Positions 1 to 7,221 of a stretch of 49,694 nt of DNA are shown in pieces; the stretch's first letter is position 1; each line of letters opens with the position of its first letter. The notes under the pieces were generated by a model that searched no databases, was not told the origin of the DNA, and saw only the letters and a list, made by a program, of their open reading frames with translations. The DNA lies in the NCBI GenBank assembly GCA_030578315.1, contig JAUQQL010000006.1, forward strand, positions 1 through 49,694. Direction: 5' to 3'. The translations under genes were made by a program, and so were the position numbers. The DNA is from Thermodesulfobacteriota bacterium (GTDB taxonomy: Bacteria; Desulfobacterota; Thermodesulfobacteria; Thermodesulfobacteriales; Thermodesulfobacteriaceae).

Positions 1-22
1 ATACATAATTTGAGGTAAGCTT

Positions 23-562
23 ATGAAAACAGTTATTATAAGAGCTGAAAGATGTATAGGTTGTAATCAATGTGTATTCAATTGTGCCTTTGTTCATACT
101 ACTTTAGTTCCTTTTAAGCCTAGAATTAATATTATTTTTTCTGAAGAAGAGAAGAACTTCCCTAATAAGTGTAGACACTGTAATCCTGCTCCTTGTCAAA
201 AAGCTTGTCCTACTGAGGCTATTTATAGAGAGGGTAAATTTAATATAGTATTAATAGAAGCTGAGAAGTGTATTAACTGTGGTTCATGCGCTTTAGTTTG
301 TCCTTTTAGTGTAATAAGATTTGCTAAGATTTCTGAAACACAAGAAGTAGCTTTTAAATGTGATCAGTGTGTTTTTAGACTGGAAAAGGGTGAAATTCCA
401 GCTTGTGTAGAGGCTTGTAAAACTGGAGCACTTATATTTGAGGAACTTAATTTTTATTTAAAAGAAAGAGCCAAAGAAAAAGTAAGTCGCAAAAAAGTAT
501 CCTCTTGGGGGCTTCTTAGAAATTATTATCAACAACTTAAAGAAATAAATCAAAGGGGGTAA
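23..562 (+). CDS. cooF: CooF-like four-cluster ferredoxin, CO dehydrogenase electron acceptor
   Basis: Polyferredoxin of 179 residues that takes electrons from the CO dehydrogenase encoded immediately downstream and passes them on to a hydrogenase or another acceptor. Sixteen cysteines form four [4Fe-4S] sites: C11/14/17/21, C50/53/58/62, C83/86/89/93 and C113/116/128/132, which is the layout of CooF and HycB/DmsB-type subunits. There is no signal peptide or membrane segment, so it is cytoplasmic. The start is supported by GAGGT about 7 bases upstream. The stop lies 3 bases before the cooS ATG, so the two are cotranscribed and probably translationally coupled. The promoter and any CooA-type operator would lie outside the window. 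Family assignment is firm; the partner is inferred from position. Confidence 0.93.
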   Translation: MKTVIIRAERCIGCNQCVFNCAFVHTTLVPFKPRINIIFSEEEKNFPNKCRHCNPAPCQKACPTEAIYREGKFNIVLIEAEKCINCGSCALVCPFSVIRFAKISETQEVAFKCDQCVFRLEKGEIPACVEACKTGALIFEELNFYLKERAKEKVSRKKVSSWGLLRNYYQQLKEINQRG

Positions 563-565
563 AAA

Positions 566-2437
566 ATGAAAGATCATAAAAAACTTACTATATGGAGTGA
601 AGCGCAAGCTTTAATTAAAAAAGCTAAGGAAGAGGGCATTGAAACCCTTTGGGATAGAAAAAGAGCTCAGGAACCTCACTGTGGTTACTGTGAACTTGGA
701 CTTTCTTGTAGAAACTGTGCTATGGGACCTTGTAGAATTGACCCTTTTGGTGAAGGTCCTCAGAAGGGAGTTTGTGGAGCTAATGCAGATATAATTGTGG
801 CAAGAAATCTTTTAAGAATGATTGCTGCAGGAGCAGCCTCTCATTCAGACCATGGAAGAGATCTGGTAGAAGTTCTTTATAAAGTAGGGGAAGGAGAAGT
901 TTCGGGTTACAAAATATCAGATTTTGAAAAACTTAAAAGGATTGCTCAAGAATTTGGCCTTTCAATTGAAGGAAAAAACCAACAGGAGATAGCTAAGGAG
1001 TTAGCTTTAGAACTTATGGAAGAATACGGAACAAAAAAACATCGTCTTACTTTTATTAGTAGAGTTCCCCAAGTACGAATTGAGCTTTGGGAAAAGTTAA
1101 AAGTTGTTCCTCGGGGTATTGACCGAGAAGTTACAGAAGCTATGCATAGAACTCATATGGGGGTAGACAATGATTATATTTCTCTCCTTTTACATGGAGT
1201 TAGAACCAGTCTTTCAGATGGCTATGGAGGTTCAATGATTGCTACAGAAGTTTCAGATATTCTTTTTGGGACTCCTGAACCTAGAATTTCTAGTCTTAAT
1301 TTCGGAGTTTTAAAAGAAGACCATGTTAATATTTTAATTCACGGACATAATCCTGTAGTTTCAGAAATGATTTATCTTGCAGTAACTGACTCTGAACTTA
1401 ATGAGTTAGCTCAGTCTTTGGAAGCTAAAGGTATTAATCTTGCTGGTCTCTGTTGTACAGGAAATGAACTTTTAATGAGAAAGGGCATCCCTATGGCAGG
1501 TAATCACTTACTAACCGAGTTAGTAATAGTTACAGGAGTAGTAGATGCTATAGTGGTTGACTACCAATGTGTTATGCCTTCTTTAGCTGAAGTAGCTAAA
1601 TGCTATCATACACTCGTGTTTTCAACTTCTGAAAAAGCAAGATTTCCAGGAATGGAACATGTGGAATTTACTCCTGAGAATGCCAAAGAAAAGGCTTATG
1701 AATTAGTTAGAAAAGCAGTAAAAAATTTTAAAAACAGAATACCGTCTAAAATTTTTCTTCCTTCTAAAGAAATGAAAAGTATGACGGGTTTTTCTGTAGA
1801 GGCTATTTTAAGAACTTTAGGTGGAAGCTTAGAGCCTTTAATTAATGCTATAAAAACAGGTAAAATTAAAGGAGCAGTTGGAATAGTAGGTTGTAACAAT
1901 CCCAAAATAAAACAGGACTATGGACATGTAGAATTAGCTAAAAAGCTTATAGCTAACGATATTTTGGTTTTAACTACAGGTTGTGCTAATGTTGCTATTG
2001 GAAAAGCTGGACTTCAAGTTCCTGAAGGTAAAGAGTTTGCAGGTCCTGGACTTAAAGAAGTTTGTTCAGCTTTAGGTATTCCTCCTTCTTTACATGTAGG
2101 TTCTTGTGTAGACAATTCAAGAATTTTAGTTATAGCTTGTGCTTTAGCAAAAGCCTTAGGAGTTGATATTAAGGATTTACCGTTAGCTGGTGCAGCTCCT
2201 GAATGGTATTCGGAAAAAGCTGTAGCTATAGCTTTTTATGTTATGGCAAGTGGAATTTTCACAGTATTAGGAGTTATGCCCCCTGTTTTGGGAAGTAAAA
2301 ATATTGTTGAGCTTGCTACTTCAGGTTTAGAAAACATCTTCGGAGCTAGATTTGCTGTGGAACCAGACCCTTTAAAAGCTGCAGACTTGATTATAGAACA
2401 TATAAATCAAAAAAGAAAAGCCTTAGGATTGGAATGA
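566..2437 (+). CDS. cooS: anaerobic carbon-monoxide dehydrogenase catalytic subunit (Ni-Fe-S)
   Basis: Catalyses CO + H2O = CO2 + 2 electrons + 2 protons at a Ni-4Fe-4S C-cluster; 623 residues, the normal size for a monofunctional CooS. Visible C-cluster ligands, in order: His in ILIHGHNP, Cys in GLCCTGNE, Cys in VDYQCVMP, Cys in VGCNNPK, Cys in TTGCANVA and Cys in HVGSCVDN. The catalytic-region Lys in IGKAGL is present. B-cluster cysteines are C48/C51/C56/C70. The surface D-cluster motif is C39-x2-C42 rather than the usual Cys-x7-Cys (see findings). The start is set by GGGGGT overlapping the cooF stop. No acetyl-CoA synthase genes are nearby, so this looks like a respiratory or hydrogenogenic CODH, not the bifunctional CODH/ACS enzyme. 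No cooC maturase gene is in view. Confidence 0.97.
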   Translation: MKDHKKLTIWSEAQALIKKAKEEGIETLWDRKRAQEPHCGYCELGLSCRNCAMGPCRIDPFGEGPQKGVCGANADIIVARNLLRMIAAGAASHSDHGRDLVEVLYKVGEGEVSGYKISDFEKLKRIAQEFGLSIEGKNQQEIAKELALELMEEYGTKKHRLTFISRVPQVRIELWEKLKVVPRGIDREVTEAMHRTHMGVDNDYISLLLHGVRTSLSDGYGGSMIATEVSDILFGTPEPRISSLNFGVLKEDHVNILIHGHNPVVSEMIYLAVTDSELNELAQSLEAKGINLAGLCCTGNELLMRKGIPMAGNHLLTELVIVTGVVDAIVVDYQCVMPSLAEVAKCYHTLVFSTSEKARFPGMEHVEFTPENAKEKAYELVRKAVKNFKNRIPSKIFLPSKEMKSMTGFSVEAILRTLGGSLEPLINAIKTGKIKGAVGIVGCNNPKIKQDYGHVELAKKLIANDILVLTTGCANVAIGKAGLQVPEGKEFAGPGLKEVCSALGIPPSLHVGSCVDNSRILVIACALAKALGVDIKDLPLAGAAPEWYSEKAVAIAFYVMASGIFTVLGVMPPVLGSKNIVELATSGLENIFGARFAVEPDPLKAADLIIEHINQKRKALGLE

Positions 2438-2460
2438 TTTAAAAGTCTTTTTTAAATTTT

Positions 2461-2474
2461 TTGATATAGGTCAA
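2461..2474. promoter_or_regulatory. candidate FNR/CRP-family operator (HcpR-like?)
   Basis: TTGATATAGGTCAA is an imperfect palindrome: TTGAT-N4-GTCAA matches the FNR-type TTGAT-N4-ATCAA pattern at nine of ten arm positions. It lies about 65 bases upstream of the zinc-ribbon/ferredoxin pair, a pair often linked with FNR-like nitrosative/redox regulators (HcpR) in sulfate reducers. The site is seen directly; the regulator is inferred and is not encoded in this window. Confidence 0.42.
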
Positions 2475-2488
2475 GGTTTTAATTTTAT

Positions 2489-2517
2489 AAAGTTTTATAT
2501 TTTAAAATATAAACTTT
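2489..2517. promoter_or_regulatory. long AT-only inverted repeat between cooS and the zinc-ribbon gene
   Basis: AAAGTTTTATATTTT is followed directly by its near-exact reverse complement AAAATATAAACTTT, with one extra T in the left arm. In RNA it would form a 13-14 bp AU hairpin. It could serve as the cooS terminator stem, as a cruciform/operator, or both. There is no T-tract immediately after it on the plus strand, so an ordinary intrinsic terminator is not obvious. Confidence 0.45.
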
Positions 2518-2539
2518 AAAAAGGTAGGTTATAAAAACT

Positions 2540-3073
2540 ATGAAATGTCCTGGTCAGGATACTAGATACTGGAAAGAAGATGCTATTTTTGAAATGAACT
2601 GTCCTTATTGTGGAGCAGTTATAGAATTTTTTAAAGACGATACTATAAGAAGGTGCAAGTCTTGTGGTAAAAATGTACCTAATCCAAGAATGGACTTTGG
2701 ATGTGCAGCTTATTGTAAATATGCGGATATTTGTTTAGGAGAATTACCTTTAGAACTTGTTAAACAAAGAGCTGAGCTTTTAAGAGATAGAGTAGCACTT
2801 GCCTTAGAGAGAGAATTAAAAGACAAAGAAAAACTTTCTATGATTAAAAAGGCTTCTTGTCTTGTAGAAAAATTTTTTAAAGAAAAAGAAGAATCTCCCG
2901 GGTTTCCTCTTTTATTAACTTATTTTTATTATCTAAATGAAGAAGAAAGAGAACATATTTGGAAAGTCTCTAATTTTCCTGAAACACTTTTTTACGAAAT
3001 AAGAGAAAGTCTAGAAAAACTTCCACCTAATTTAACTCCAGAAGAATTAGCTAAACAATTAATATTCTCTTAA
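2540..3073 (+). CDS. zinc-ribbon protein of the CPGQDTRYW family
   Basis: 177-residue cytoplasmic protein whose first 70 residues carry three Cys groups: the family signature CPGQDTRYW at the N-terminus, a zinc ribbon C21-x2-C24...C39-x2-C42 and C55-x3-C59-x5-C65. The remaining residues are predicted helical and lack motifs I recognise. Close relatives in sulfate reducers are often annotated as phosphohydrolases because some carry an HD domain; no HD motif is visible here, so no enzymatic function is assigned. It is followed after 22 bases by a ferredoxin, a recurrent pairing, and preceded by an FNR/CRP-type site. The start ATG has GGTAGG about 10 bases upstream. Role unknown; possibly redox sensing or iron-sulfur related. 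Confidence 0.8.
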   Translation: MKCPGQDTRYWKEDAIFEMNCPYCGAVIEFFKDDTIRRCKSCGKNVPNPRMDFGCAAYCKYADICLGELPLELVKQRAELLRDRVALALERELKDKEKLSMIKKASCLVEKFFKEKEESPGFPLLLTYFYYLNEEEREHIWKVSNFPETLFYEIRESLEKLPPNLTPEELAKQLIFS

Positions 3074-3095
3074 AATAAATTTTATAGGAGACAAC

Positions 3096-3713
3096 ATGGC
3101 AAAAGTAAAGCGAAACATAATTGAAATTGATGAAGAGTTTTGTAATGGATGTGGTAAATGTGTGCTTTTCTGCCAAGAAGGAGCTTTAACCATAGTAGAT
3201 GGAAAAGCTAAGCTCGTTTCTGAAGCCCTTTGTGATGGATTAGGTGCCTGTGTAGGGGAGTGTCCTACAAGAGCTCTTAGGGTTGTAGAAAAAGAAGCTG
3301 AGAAATTCATTTTTCCTCATAATTCTAAAGAAGAAAAAAGATCTCTTAATTGGCCTGTTAAGATTAAACTAATTCCTGTTGATGCTCCATTTTTAATGAA
3401 GTCTAGACTTTTAATTTGTGCTGATTGCTGTCCAGTAGTCTTTTTAGAAATTCATAATACAATTTTTAAAGAAAGAAAAGTTCTTATAGGGTGTCCTAAA
3501 ATAGAAAGTAAAGAGTTTTATCAAAGAAAATTAGCAGAAATTTTAAAGAAAAATTTTATAAATTCTTTAGAAGTGGCTATAATGGAAGTTCCTTGCTGTA
3601 AAGGATTGTTATTTGCTGTTAAGGATGCTTTAAAGGAGACAGGATTAAACTTGCAACTAAAAGCGTACATTATTGAAATAAATGGAAAAATAGTTAAAGA
3701 AGAGTATTTTTAA
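3096..3713 (+). CDS. ferredoxin-domain protein (2x[4Fe-4S]) with Cys-rich C-terminal region
   Basis: 205 residues. Residues ~8-70 hold two 4Fe-4S motifs: CNGCGKCVLFC, and CDGLGACVGECP, which is the expanded form CDGxGxC. The following region contains the family signature LNWPVKIKLIPVDAPF, then CADCC, a GCPK segment and a C-terminal EVPCCKGL, so further metal or cluster binding is likely. This protein family commonly sits beside the zinc-ribbon gene found just upstream (22 bp gap), and the two probably act together in electron transfer. No signal peptide. SD TAGGAG precedes the ATG. The gene ends 4 bases before the convergent LysM/NlpC gene with no room for a terminator hairpin. Confidence 0.85.
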   Translation: MAKVKRNIIEIDEEFCNGCGKCVLFCQEGALTIVDGKAKLVSEALCDGLGACVGECPTRALRVVEKEAEKFIFPHNSKEEKRSLNWPVKIKLIPVDAPFLMKSRLLICADCCPVVFLEIHNTIFKERKVLIGCPKIESKEFYQRKLAEILKKNFINSLEVAIMEVPCCKGLLFAVKDALKETGLNLQLKAYIIEINGKIVKEEYF

Positions 3714-3717
3714 AATT

Positions 3718-4968
3718 TCATTGAATATTAAGTATTCTTTTAGCACCTGCATAACGCACACGATAATATTCTTCTTCTAAAGAATCTATAGCCAAACCTT
3801 TTTTCCGGGAAGATACATGGATAAACTTGTTATCTCCTAAATAAATACCTACATGAGAGATAGTATTTCCACGAGTTTTAAAAAAGACCAAATCTCCAGG
3901 AAGAAGTTCGTGTTTTTCTACATTTCTTCCTATTTTAAATTGTTCTACAGAACTACGAGGAAGTTTTATGCCAAATTCTTCATAAACTAGCTTTACAAAC
4001 ATGGAACAGTCTAAATAACCATTTCCATTTCCTCCCAATTTATACCTAACATTCTGATACTCTTCAGCTATTTTAAGAAATTTTTCCTTCAAGTATATTT
4101 TTTCTCTCTCTTCTTTCATTTTTTTAAATTTTTGACTTAAACTTTCTTCTTCCTCTTGATAATATGCTACAGGATTTTCCAAAATGAAAGGTTGGTCAAG
4201 ACTTTTTAAAACAGGAACTTTTAAAATTTGCCCTACAACTATAACATTTTCCTGAAGATTATTAAATTTTTTAATTTCCTCTATAGGTATTCCATATTTT
4301 AAAGAAATCCTGTAAAGTGTTTCCCCTTCTTGAACATAGTGCAATATAAAGTCATTATGTTGAGTAATCTCTTGAAAGGCAGGAATTTTTAAAAGTTGGC
4401 CCACTTTCAAAAAATTATGATCTAGTTGATTTATATTTTTTAACTCTTCTACTGTAATTCCATATCGTTTGGCTATACTAAAAAGAGTATCTCCTTTTTT
4501 TACTGTATAATAAGTAAATTTTTCTTCTTCATAATCTGTAAGATGGGGATCTAATTTTTTTAAGCTTGCAATTTCTTTTTCTTCTTTATTTTCTCTGTAA
4601 TCCATTTTAGAAATATTTTTAGATATTAAAAGTTTTTGCCCAGGTTTAAGAGCGTAAGTTTTTAGATTATTCATAGCTTTTAATTCATCTACAGTAATAC
4701 CATGTTTTTTAGCTATACTAAAAAGAGTATCTCCTTTTTTTACAAAATAATAAGCGAAATTTTTTGAAGGAGATTCATTTTTAACTTTGTATTTTTTCTT
4801 TTTATGCTTGGAGGAACTATTAGAAGTAATATTTATTTTAATGGTTGAACTTTTAAGTTTTTTTGTTTTGGAAGTTCTTTCAGGAATATGTTTACTTAAT
4901 CCTTCTTTAGTTCCAAAAAAAAGAAAAAAAAAACTTAAAAATATATAAATATAACTTAAAATTTTCAT
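3718..4968 (-). CDS. secreted LysM x3 - NlpC/P60 peptidoglycan endopeptidase
   Basis: 416 residues. An N-terminal hydrophobic segment (residues ~4-20) gives export, followed by a Lys/Ser-rich linker. Three LysM peptidoglycan-binding domains follow at about 73-116, 153-196 and 209-252, each with a GDTL or GETL turn; the first two are nearly identical and look recently duplicated. A charged linker leads to a C-terminal NlpC/P60 domain (~298-416) with catalytic Cys in YLDCSMFVK, His in ISHVGIYLG and a third polar residue (His) in FIHVSS. It probably cleaves stem peptides in the periplasm during growth or division (LytE / Spr-like). Monocistronic, with a near-consensus promoter at 5014-5041. Confidence 0.9.
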   Translation of the reverse strand: MKILSYIYIFLSFFFLFFGTKEGLSKHIPERTSKTKKLKSSTIKINITSNSSSKHKKKKYKVKNESPSKNFAYYFVKKGDTLFSIAKKHGITVDELKAMNNLKTYALKPGQKLLISKNISKMDYRENKEEKEIASLKKLDPHLTDYEEEKFTYYTVKKGDTLFSIAKRYGITVEELKNINQLDHNFLKVGQLLKIPAFQEITQHNDFILHYVQEGETLYRISLKYGIPIEEIKKFNNLQENVIVVGQILKVPVLKSLDQPFILENPVAYYQEEEESLSQKFKKMKEEREKIYLKEKFLKIAEEYQNVRYKLGGNGNGYLDCSMFVKLVYEEFGIKLPRSSVEQFKIGRNVEKHELLPGDLVFFKTRGNTISHVGIYLGDNKFIHVSSRKKGLAIDSLEEEYYRVRYAGAKRILNIQ

Positions 4969-5013
4969 TGTAAAATGATAATAAAAAGTAAAAATAATTA
5001 ATTTTTTTATTAT

Positions 5014-5041
5014 TGTATACCTAAAATTTTCAAAAAGTCAA
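5014..5041 (-). promoter_or_regulatory. sigma70-type promoter of the LysM/NlpC gene
   Basis: Read on the minus strand: -35 TTGACT (5041-5036), 16-bp AT-rich spacer, -10 TATACA (5019-5014). The expected transcription start is near 5007, about 40 bases upstream of the ATG at 4968. It is the closest match to consensus that I see in this window. Confidence 0.55.
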
Positions 5042-5089
5042 GCACATGTGAATCTGAATTAAGTATTTATGCCGAAATATAAAAAGTTT

Positions 5090-5484
5090 TTTAAGATAAA
5101 ACCTTCAGAGAAAGAGCTTACCGAAAGAGGGTTTATGAGGAGGAGATTTTTTAACGAAATCCACTTGGTTTAGATGGAAAGGGAAAGATAGATTTTTATG
5201 AAAAGTAGAAGTTTTTGCATAAGTTTCGTTGGTTTTTAGAAAAACAAAGAAAGACTTAACTTTACTTAAAAAACTTGAAATTCTCAAGGATGCTTCAAAG
5301 TTTTCAATTATAGAAAGTCTTATTTAAGAGTTGGCAAAGGTAGAGAAGATTTAACAGAAATCTTAAAGAAGGGTTTATAGATTATAGGGAAGATGAGCTA
5401 AAAGAGGACATAGAGGGATTTAACCGAGGACTTATGGAGTATTTGATTTGGTATAATCCAGAGAGAATTCATTCAAAAGTTTGA
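5090..5484 (+). mobile_element. decayed IS transposase (integrase-core type), C-terminal remnant
   Basis: Non-coding stretch that translates piecewise into a DDE-integrase-like transposase. The clearest piece, 5350-5484, reads FNRNLKEGFIDY... then ...FNRGLMEYLIWYNPERIH and a TGA stop, which is the typical C-terminal region of IS481/IS3-type integrases (FNRT.KEEFIDY ... YN.ERPH). Just upstream the reading KVE-(frameshift)-RFNR shows a one-base shift near 5345. Basic RKRAYRKRVYEEE-like text near 5112 suggests the original N-terminal helix-turn-helix region. Multiple stops and shifts make it non-functional, and about two thirds of a full transposase is missing or unreadable. Terminal inverted repeats were not identified. 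Confidence 0.6.
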
Positions 5485-5509
5485 CAAATTTAAGTTTCAG
5501 TGTTAAGTT
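5481..5509 (+). promoter_or_regulatory. candidate panD-rimO promoter at the end of the IS remnant
   Basis: Perfect -35 TTGACA (5481-5486), 17-bp spacer, weak -10 TAAGTT (5504-5509). The -35 overlaps the stop codon of the transposase remnant, so the old IS end may supply transcription to panD, which starts at 5583. Only the -35 is strong. Confidence 0.35.
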
Positions 5510-5582
5510 TGTTTTTAATCAAAAAATTTAAAATCTTTTATATCTTTTTTAAGTTTTTGTATTTTTGTAATGTAAAACAATA

Positions 5583-5951
5583 ATGTTTTTAAAGGTTTTA
5601 AAAAGTAAGATTCATTTTGCTAAAGTAACAGATAAAAATCTTTATTATGAAGGTAGTTTAACTCTTGATAGAGAACTTATGCGAAAAGCTGAACTTAAAC
5701 CTTTTGAAGCAGTTTGGATTTATAATCTTAATAATGGCAACCGCTTTGAAACTTATCTTATAGAAGGAGAAAAGGGAGAAGTGATTTTAAATGGAGCTGC
5801 AGCTAGACTCGGAGAGGTAGGGGATAAAATTATTATAGTGTCTTATGCTTGGGTTTCAGAGGAAGAATTACAAAACTTTAAGGCTAAGATTTTGTTTTTA
5901 GACGAAGATAATCGTATTAAAGAACTTCATGAAAAAGCTTTATCCGGTTAG
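5583..5951 (+). CDS. panD: aspartate 1-decarboxylase proenzyme
   Basis: Pyruvoyl-dependent enzyme making beta-alanine from L-aspartate for pantothenate and CoA synthesis. 122 residues, normal for PanD. The self-cleavage site Gly24-Ser25 is visible in YYEGS; Ser25 becomes the pyruvoyl group of the alpha chain. The conserved NGAAARL stretch lies in the substrate-binding region. The ATG has no clear Shine-Dalgarno in the AT-rich leader. The 3' end overlaps rimO by 23 bp, so the pair is probably translated by coupling. Other pantothenate genes are not in the window. Confidence 0.96.
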   Translation: MFLKVLKSKIHFAKVTDKNLYYEGSLTLDRELMRKAELKPFEAVWIYNLNNGNRFETYLIEGEKGEVILNGAAARLGEVGDKIIIVSYAWVSEEELQNFKAKILFLDEDNRIKELHEKALSG

Positions 5952-7215
5952 TTTAGGATGCCCTAAAAATAAAGCAGATTTTGAGAAACTTTTGGCTTTA
6001 CTTTTAAGAAGAAATTTTCAGATAACCTTAGACCCAGAATCTGCAGATTTTTTGTGGATAAATACTTGCGCTTTTATAAAGCCAGCGGTTCAGGAATCAA
6101 TAAAAGTTATTTTGGAGTTAGGAAGTCTTAAAAAACCCTTTCAAAAACTTGTAGTTTCTGGATGTTTACCAGCTCGGTATAAACAAACTGAGTTAAAAAA
6201 ACTTTTTCCTGAAGTGGATAAATTTTACGGTATCGAGCCTTACAGGTATTTTACTGAAAAAGAACCTACAGAAAGAATTCTTTCTGAAACACCCTTTTAT
6301 GCCTACCTAAAAATTACAGAAGGTTGTAGTCATGCTTGTACTTACTGTATCATACCTAAAATAAGAGGACCTTTTAAAAGTAAGCCTTTGGAACTTCTCC
6401 TTGAAGAAGCAAAAAACTTAGTAAAAATGGGGATAAAAGAACTTATTCTAGTTGGTCAAGACACAACTGTTTATGGAAAAGATCTTGGTATAAAAAACGG
6501 CTTAGAAGTTCTTTTAGAAAAACTTTCGTTTTTAGAAATTCCCAGAATAAGAGTTTTATACTTAAATCCAGCAACTTTAAATTCATCTAAAATTAGAAGT
6601 ATTCTTGAAAATCCTAAAGTTTTACCTTATTTTGACCTTCCCATTCAACATGCTCATCCTGAAATTTTAAAAAAAATGAGGCGTCCTTACGGGCCAGATA
6701 AAATTTGGGAACTTGTTGAAGAAATTCGCAGTTTAACTCCCTTTTCGGCTATCAGAACTACAATTATGGTAGGTTTTCCTGGAGAAACTGAAAAGGAGTT
6801 TGTTTATCTTCTTGAGTTTTTAAAATTAGTTAAATTTGACTACTTAGGAGTGTTTATTTTTTATCCTGAAGAAGGGACCCCGGCTGAAAAATTTGATTTT
6901 CAAATTCCTTATAAAGAAAAGTTAAGAAGAAAAAAAGAAGTTTTAAAACTGCAGAGAGAAATTTCTAAAGAGAGACTTTCTCAAAGGATAGGAACGACAG
7001 AGGAAATTTTACTTCTTGGAGAAAAATCAACTCGAAGTTTATATGGAATTTCTAAAATCCAAGCTCCTGAAATTGACGGCTTAACTTATGTAGTTTTAAA
7101 TAAAAACTTTAATAAAAATCTACCTCTTCCTGGAGAAATTGTTAAAGCAAAAATTAAAAAAGCAAGTTTTTATGACCTTTGGGCAGAGCTTTTTATAACT
7201 GAGAATCAAGTTTAA
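5929..7215 (+). CDS. rimO: ribosomal protein S12 (Asp) methylthiotransferase
   Basis: Radical SAM methylthiotransferase that adds a methylthio group to the conserved aspartate of ribosomal protein S12. 428 residues. Domains: N-terminal UPF0004/MTTase domain with three cluster cysteines (SLGCPKNK, NTCAF, SGCLPARY); radical SAM core with Cys-x3-Cys-x2-Cys in GCSHACTYCIIP; C-terminal TRAM domain from about residue 365. SLGCPKNKAD, rather than the MiaB pattern, points to RimO. The chosen ATG lies inside panD (23-bp overlap) and gives the family-typical N-terminus directly before the first cluster motif. It ends 6 bases from the convergent alcohol dehydrogenase gene. Confidence 0.95.
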   Translation: MKKLYPVSLGCPKNKADFEKLLALLLRRNFQITLDPESADFLWINTCAFIKPAVQESIKVILELGSLKKPFQKLVVSGCLPARYKQTELKKLFPEVDKFYGIEPYRYFTEKEPTERILSETPFYAYLKITEGCSHACTYCIIPKIRGPFKSKPLELLLEEAKNLVKMGIKELILVGQDTTVYGKDLGIKNGLEVLLEKLSFLEIPRIRVLYLNPATLNSSKIRSILENPKVLPYFDLPIQHAHPEILKKMRRPYGPDKIWELVEEIRSLTPFSAIRTTIMVGFPGETEKEFVYLLEFLKLVKFDYLGVFIFYPEEGTPAEKFDFQIPYKEKLRRKKEVLKLQREISKERLSQRIGTTEEILLLGEKSTRSLYGISKIQAPEIDGLTYVVLNKNFNKNLPLPGEIVKAKIKKASFYDLWAELFITENQV

Positions 7216-7221
7216 ATAACA

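Noticed and set aside
3059-3310. 83-codon minus-strand ORF over the ferredoxin gene
   Set aside because: Shadow of a clearly recognised ferredoxin with canonical cluster motifs on the other strand.
5105-5287. 60-codon minus-strand ORF
   Set aside because: Lies antisense to the transposase remnant; the plus-strand text gives recognisable integrase pieces while this frame does not.
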